NCBI GenBank assembly: GCA_958431225.1
Contig: OY288107.1
Span: 496,001 to 560,000, forward strand
DNA from: an uncultured Alphaproteobacteria bacterium
Lineage (GTDB): Bacteria > Pseudomonadota > Alphaproteobacteria > Puniceispirillales > UBA1172
Direction: 5' to 3'
Length of the DNA: 64,000 nucleotides
A program made the position numbers and the translations under genes. The number at the start of each line of letters is the position of its first letter. Position 1 is the stretch's first letter. The notes beneath the pieces were generated by a model that saw nothing but the letters and a program-made list of their open reading frames with translations, had not been told where the DNA came from and ran no database searches. Shown here piece by piece: positions 61,543 through 64,000 of this stretch.

Positions 61543-62182
61543 ACCGCGAAAATGGCGGGGTTTTTTGGCGGGCATTTTTATGGTTTGTGCCATCACTGCC
61601 CCCATCACCATCACCGCTCCCGCCCAAGCCCAGCGTGTTGAAGAAAGCGTTATGTTGGTGGATGCGCTCGTTGCGGCGATTCAAGATTTGACCGAAAACC
61701 ATGCCTCAGCACAAGAGGCTTATGCTAAAACCGATGCCATCATCAACCAGTTTTTTGATTACGAATCCATCGCCCGATTTTGCGTGGGTCCTTATTGGCG
61801 CAAAGCCTCAGCCGAACAACGCGCGCAATATCTTGCTGCCTTTCGCAAAGTCCTCATCGCCCAGACCATCAATAATTTAGACAATTTCAACAGCATTGAA
61901 TACCGCCACCAATCGGCTAATGCCAAAGGCAAGGAATGGGTGATTGTTAATGGCATCATCATTGACAAAACCGCCACCAACCCGCAAGTCGCGGTGGCTT
62001 GGCGCATCCGTGATAAGGCTGGCGAGCCGCTTTATATTTTTGATTTGAGTATTGAAAATGTGTCCATGCTCATCACCCAGCGCGATGAAAATACTGCCAT
62101 TATCCGCCAAAATGCCGGGGATTTGGACGCGCTCATCGCCCGACTCAACGAACAAAGCCAAGCCATCAGCACCAACAACTAA
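61508..62182 (+). CDS. mlaC: Periplasmic phospholipid carrier MlaC/Ttg2D
   Basis: 224 residues. The signal peptide (~13-40) ends in APAQAQ. The mature MlaC domain has DAIINQFFDYESIARFCVGP, YWRKASAEQRAQYLAAFRK and VAWRIRDKAGEPLYIFDLSI. It shuttles phospholipid between MlaA and the inner-membrane MlaFEDB complex. The start at 61508 was chosen because AGGAAAG lies just upstream; the open frame extends further into mlaA. The stop overlaps the convergent ettA stop by 4 bases. Confidence 0.9.
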   Translation: MILMTLLKPNNRPRKWRGFLAGIFMVCAITAPITITAPAQAQRVEESVMLVDALVAAIQDLTENHASAQEAYAKTDAIINQFFDYESIARFCVGPYWRKASAEQRAQYLAAFRKVLIAQTINNLDNFNSIEYRHQSANAKGKEWVIVNGIIIDKTATNPQVAVAWRIRDKAGEPLYIFDLSIENVSMLITQRDENTAIIRQNAGDLDALIARLNEQSQAISTNN

Positions 62183-63858
62183 CGCACAATCGGTTTATAT
62201 TTTATGCGTGTGGGGCGGTCGGCATCGGCACCTAGACGGCGTTTGCGGTCTTCTTGATAGGCTTGCCAGTTGCCTTCAAACCATTCCACATGGCTATCGC
62301 CTTCAAATGCCAAAATATGCGTAGCGATGCGGTCCAAAAACCAGCGGTCGTGGGTAATAATCACCGCACAGCCGCCGAATTCTAACAGGGCTTCTTCTAA
62401 TGCGCGCAGGGTATCCACGTCTAAATCATTGGTCGGCTCATCCAACAATAAAACATTGCACCCCGAACGCAACATCCGCGCTAGATGCACGCGATTGCGC
62501 TCGCCCCCTGAAAGCTGCCCCACGCGCTTTTGTTGGTCGCTGCCTTTGAAATTGAACTGCCCCACATAAGCCCGCGATGCCACCGCCCGCTTGCCGAGCA
62601 TAATTTCATCCAGCCCATCGCTGATGACTTCCCAGACCGATTTATCATCGGGCAAGGCATCGCGCGATTGATCCACATACGCCATCACCACGCTCTCGCC
62701 GATTTTTAGTGCGCCCGCATCGGGGCTATCTTGTCCGGTAATTATACGGAATAGCGTTGTCTTGCCAGCCCCATTCGCCCCGACAATGCCGACAATGCCC
62801 CCGGGGAGTAGGCGGAAATCTAACCCATCAATGAGCAATTTATCACCAAACGCCTTCGTCAGCCCCTTGGCTTCAAGCACGACATTACCCAAACGCGGGC
62901 CCGGCGGGATGGAAATGCGCGCATTCTCGCCGATGCTTTCGTGTTGTGCGTCAAGTAATTGTTCGTAAGCGGTGAGGCGGGCTTTGGATTTGGCTTGACG
63001 GGCGCGGGGGGCAGAGCGCACCCATTCCAGCTCCCTTGCCAAAGTTTTGATGCGCGCATCTTCGCTCCGCCCTTCTTGTTCAAGGCGTTTTTGTTTTTGT
63101 TCTAGCCAGCCCGAATAGTTGCCCTTAAAGGGAATCCCTGCCCCGCGATCAAGTTCTAAAATCCATCCCGCTACCTCATCCAAAAAATAGCGGTCGTGGG
63201 TGATGGTTACCACAGTGCCGGTGAAATCTTGCAAAAAACGTTGGAGCCACGCCACCGATTCGGCGTCTAAATGATTGGTCGGCTCATCCAAAAGCAACAT
63301 ATCCGGCGCGCTCAATAACAGTTGACAAAGCGCCACCCGCCGTGCCTCGCCCCCTGATAAATTTTCCACGCCAGCATCGGCAGGGGGCAAGCGCAACGCA
63401 TCCATGGCAATCGCCGCATCGCGTTCTAAATCCCATGCACCTGCTGCGTCAATTTGTTCTTGTAACGCGCCTTGTTCTGCCATCAGCGCGTCCATTTCGG
63501 CATCATCCATCGGCTCGGCAAAACGCGCGCTGACTTCATTAAAGCGGTCAATCAACGCCTTTTTCTCGCCCATGCCCAATAAAACATTATCAAGCACATT
63601 GCGCGATTTATCCAATTTCGGCTCTTGGGGCAGATAGCCGATTTTGATGCCCTCCGCCGCCCACGCCTCGCCCTGATAATCGCTTTCCAGCCCCGCCATA
63701 ATCCGCAACAACGTTGATTTCCCGGCCCCATTTATCCCCAACACGCCAATCTTTGCCCCGGGCAGAAATGACAGCGAAATATCTTTCAACACCTCCTTGC
63801 CGCCCGGCCAGGATTTGCATAGGTGACTCATCACATAAACATATTGCGGATTTGCCAT
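62179..63858 (-). CDS. ettA: ABC-F ATPase EttA (energy-dependent translational throttle)
   Basis: 559 residues with two ABC domains and no membrane segments. Walker A motifs are GINGAGKSTLL near 43 and GANGAGKTTLF near 357. Signatures LSGGEARRVALCQLLL and LSGGERNRVHLARML lie before Walker B LLLDEPTNHLDAESV and LLLDEPTNDLDVD. The inter-domain linker and charged arm insert (KRLEQEGRSEDARIKTLARE) fit EttA, which binds the ribosomal E site and gates the first peptide bond according to ATP/ADP. Confidence 0.93.
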   Translation of the reverse strand: MANPQYVYVMSHLCKSWPGGKEVLKDISLSFLPGAKIGVLGINGAGKSTLLRIMAGLESDYQGEAWAAEGIKIGYLPQEPKLDKSRNVLDNVLLGMGEKKALIDRFNEVSARFAEPMDDAEMDALMAEQGALQEQIDAAGAWDLERDAAIAMDALRLPPADAGVENLSGGEARRVALCQLLLSAPDMLLLDEPTNHLDAESVAWLQRFLQDFTGTVVTITHDRYFLDEVAGWILELDRGAGIPFKGNYSGWLEQKQKRLEQEGRSEDARIKTLARELEWVRSAPRARQAKSKARLTAYEQLLDAQHESIGENARISIPPGPRLGNVVLEAKGLTKAFGDKLLIDGLDFRLLPGGIVGIVGANGAGKTTLFRIITGQDSPDAGALKIGESVVMAYVDQSRDALPDDKSVWEVISDGLDEIMLGKRAVASRAYVGQFNFKGSDQQKRVGQLSGGERNRVHLARMLRSGCNVLLLDEPTNDLDVDTLRALEEALLEFGGCAVIITHDRWFLDRIATHILAFEGDSHVEWFEGNWQAYQEDRKRRLGADADRPTRIKYKPIVR

Positions 63859-63873
63859 AACGCCCTCGCCTTT

Positions 63874-64000
63874 CTATTCTAAATTTGGTACTAATTTGAA
63901 CGCATCGCCGCGTTCTTTTAGCACCACCATATTAAGACGCGCCCCATCAGGCGCAAGCCGCACCACGCTCTGCCCCGCATCCCCATCAAACACCAACAGC
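63874..64000 (-). CDS. C-terminal 41 residues of an unrecognised protein
   Basis: Minus-strand open frame entering from the right edge and ending in TAG 15 bases before the ettA ATG. The visible sequence reads VFDGDAGQSVVRLAPDGARL and then VVLKERGDAFKLVPNLE. The short spacing suggests it precedes ettA in one transcript. Too little is visible to name a family. Confidence 0.55.
   Translation of the reverse strand, partial: LLVFDGDAGQSVVRLAPDGARLNMVVLKERGDAFKLVPNLE

Overview
The window reads as a chromosomal segment of an alphaproteobacterium; I cannot name the genus from sequence alone. The evidence is the near-continuous rpl/rpo/str/S10 ribosomal block, tuf linked to tRNA-Tyr and tRNA-Trp, the complete dcw cell-wall/division cluster running mraZ to ftsZ then lpxC-bamD-recN-ligA, a meso-DAP type MurE, an outer-membrane lipid transport pair (mlaA, mlaC), and candidate CtrA (TTAA-N7-TTAAC) and CcrM (GANTC) sites. 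No phage, insertion sequence, CRISPR array or integrase was seen.

Region 1 (1-18.8 kb, all minus strand) is transcription/translation machinery. In reading order it is secE, nusG, rplK, rplA, L10 leader, rplJ, rplL, rpoB, rpoC, then rpsL, rpsG, fusA, tuf1, rpsJ, rplC, rplD, rplW and the start of rplB. A good promoter with a ~200-nt leader precedes rpsL. A perfect 12-bp hairpin separates tuf1 from rpsJ, and a 9-bp hairpin lies between rplL and rpoB.

Region 2 (19.0-25 kb) has two plus-strand genes, an FAD-linked D-lactate dehydrogenase-like enzyme and an exonuclease-CBS-nucleotidyltransferase fusion. They sit between secE and its usual partners tRNA-Trp, tuf2 and tRNA-Tyr (minus strand). Then come rlmB, tRNA-Thr and a NUDIX hydrolase.

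Region 3 (25-31.7 kb) is mixed: a PiT phosphate transporter, a small winged-helix protein, a cold-shock protein with an acidic tail, a TauE/SafE permease, a PlsC-type acyltransferase, a TusA-type protein, a DjlA-like co-chaperone, two unrecognised small proteins and RNase P RNA.

Region 4 (31.9-55.9 kb, plus strand) is the dcw cluster. Sixteen genes from mraZ to ftsZ are tightly packed, mostly with ATGA or longer overlaps, behind a promoter overlapped by three 10-bp-phased MraZ-type repeats. Together they make lipid II (MurA absent), cross-link it (FtsI) and assemble the septum (FtsL, FtsQ, FtsW, FtsA, FtsZ). lpxC (lipid A), bamD (outer-membrane protein assembly), recN and ligA follow.

Region 5 (55.9-64 kb) holds the minus-strand unit uvrD-type helicase, prmA, pepP; the divergent mlaA-mlaC pair, with tandem CtrA-like boxes in the shared promoter region; ettA; and the 3' end of an unrecognised gene.

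The most interesting points are mainly regulatory. Four genes have a -10 box placed so that transcription should start on, or one base before, the start codon. A tandem array carries four GANTC sites one helical turn apart. Tandem CtrA-like boxes, a textbook-spaced MraZ operator and a 15-bp perfect inverted repeat between ftsZ and lpxC are also present. I did not find a clearly new multi-gene system.
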